Shown in pieces: positions 12,540 to 13,485 of a DNA stretch of 13,485 nt; position 1 is the first letter of the stretch; each line of letters begins with the position of its first letter. Position numbers and translations under genes: made by a program. The stretch comes from an uncultured Peptococcaceae bacterium (GTDB lineage: Bacteria > Bacillota > Desulfotomaculia > Desulfotomaculales > Desulfallaceae). The notes under the pieces were generated by a model. The model was not told the DNA's origin. It saw only the letters and a program-made list of their open reading frames with translations, and searched no databases. Location of the stretch: assembly GCA_913064925.1 (NCBI GenBank), contig CAJYBN010000063.1, positions 1 to 13,485 of the forward strand, in the 5' to 3' direction.

Positions 12540-13485
12540 ATGCTTGTAGTGCTCAGCACCATTGGCCCTACTGCGTACAGGGAGATTGAATATTCCTGGA
12601 TACACCCGGGGCAGGAACCCCGAACCTGTTGCACAGCCCTTTTCCCGTTGGCCGTAGATGTTTTTTTTCAACCGGAAAAACTCCTGCTCATGGTTACGCC
12701 TGAGGTTGAGTGCCATGAAAACTGCCACAAGATTCGGCAGAAGCTTGGCGGCCGGCTCCAGCTGGTGCCTATTCCCCTGGGCAGGACCGAGGGAGAACTC
12801 TGGCAGATCTTTGACATTGTGTCTGACGCCGTGCCGGAGAGAGCTGGAGTTATCCTTGACGTGACGCACGCCTTTCGATCTTTGCCGCTTTTGATTTTCG
12901 GCGTGATTAGCTATCTCGGACTGACGAAGGGCGTCCGGCTGGAGCGCATTGTCTACGGGGCATACGAGGCCAGGGAGACTGGACCGGATGGGGTATCGCG
13001 TGCGCCCGTATTTGATCTCACCGTGCTGGCAGACTTGCTGGCATGGCTGCAGGCGGTGGAAACTTTCACCGTAAGGAGTGACGCGGAAAAACTGGCCGAT
13101 CTGTTGAGGAAGGCTCACCGCCGGCCGTGGCTTGCCGGTATACGGGAAGACGGGGAACTTCCCCGCCGGCTTCAGAACATGGCCCAATGTCTTGGGACGT
13201 TTTCACGCTCACTATGGCTGTTGCGCCCCCTTGATGTCCTGGAGGCGGCGGCTAGGGTGCAAACCCTAGCACGGCAGGTGGAGCAGGAGGCGGCGCGCTG
13301 GGCTAAGCCTTTTAGGCACGTTCTTTCTCGCTTTACCGGCGAGCTACGTCCTCTGGCAGCGGATGATGCGCGAGTAATTGACGTTGAGGGGCTCCGCCGT
13401 CAACTGGCGCTCATAAAGCACTACGTTGAAAAGGATCTTATCGTCCATGCCATTCTTTTGGGTCGAGAATGGTTGGTTAACTGGC
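12540..13485 (+). CDS. csx1: Csx1-type CARF-HEPN ribonuclease, partial at the right edge (315 aa seen)
   Basis: This is a probable cyclic-oligoadenylate-activated RNase that degrades RNA nonspecifically during infection. The N-terminal CARF domain begins with VVLSTIGPTAYREIEYSW and has the DxTH motif as DVTHAFRSLPLLIFGVISYL (107-126). Most members have DxTHG; here the glycine is alanine. The later part is helical and holds an arginine-rich segment, then ALIKHYVEKDLIVHAILLGR and EWLVNW at the edge. These resemble the beginning of the HEPN domain of this family. The catalytic R-x(4-6)-H motif should lie beyond the window and cannot be checked. GAGGAAGGAGATG precedes the ATG at 12540, 27 bp after cas6, so it is the next gene of the operon. 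No stop codon occurs up to base 13485. Confidence 0.85.
   Translation, partial: MLVVLSTIGPTAYREIEYSWIHPGQEPRTCCTALFPLAVDVFFQPEKLLLMVTPEVECHENCHKIRQKLGGRLQLVPIPLGRTEGELWQIFDIVSDAVPERAGVILDVTHAFRSLPLLIFGVISYLGLTKGVRLERIVYGAYEARETGPDGVSRAPVFDLTVLADLLAWLQAVETFTVRSDAEKLADLLRKAHRRPWLAGIREDGELPRRLQNMAQCLGTFSRSLWLLRPLDVLEAAARVQTLARQVEQEAARWAKPFRHVLSRFTGELRPLAADDARVIDVEGLRRQLALIKHYVEKDLIVHAILLGREWLVNW

Overview
The window carries most of a type III CRISPR-Cas effector operon, most like subtype III-D because of its Csx10-type Cas5 and multiple Csm3-like Cas7 subunits. It is flanked on the left by a few ordinary chromosomal genes. GC-rich coding, strong AGGAGG-type ribosome binding sites, GTG/TTG starts, a DUF1848 protein and a group IIC intron trace fit a low- to mid-GC Firmicute, for example a Peptococcaceae/Desulfotomaculum-type anaerobe. 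That assignment is inference; no rRNA or other taxonomic marker is present.

Left flank (1-1950): the end of a plus-strand gene whose C-terminus appears frameshifted by a perfect 20-bp tandem duplication. Then come two minus-strand genes (acylphosphatase, followed by an unrecognised 138-aa protein) and a divergent plus-strand DUF1848 protein closed by a very strong intrinsic terminator.

Intergenic zone (1949-2449): right after the terminator the sequence matches the start of group IIC introns, with no reverse transcriptase and no recognisable 3' end, so it looks like a remnant. An AT-rich stretch with a possible promoter follows. Next is an 18-bp near-palindrome made of two TTCTnnGAA halves, 49 bp before the first CRISPR gene.

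CRISPR operon (2450-13485, all plus strand, mostly overlapping or within 30 bp): CARF-LuxR-HTH regulator; Csx15; Cas10 with an intact GGDD cyclase motif but no visible HD nuclease motif; Cas7-A; Csx10 (Cas5); a Cas11-like small subunit; Cas7-B; Cas7-C; Cas7-D; an unrecognised 201-aa protein; Cas6; and a Csx1-type CARF protein cut by the window edge. Cas6 should make crRNA, and Cas10/Cas7/Cas5/Cas11 should form the RNA-guided complex. Cas10 should make cyclic oligoadenylate on target binding. The two CARF proteins should read that signal, one as a probable transcription factor and one as a probable RNase, while Csx15 should bind or remove it. There is no CRISPR array and no cas1/cas2 in the window; they may lie beyond the right edge or elsewhere.

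The most interesting points are the cyclic-oligoadenylate-responsive regulator with a candidate operator upstream, the uneven conservation of the predicted RNA-cleaving aspartate across the four Cas7 proteins, and the unrecognised 201-aa gene inside the operon.
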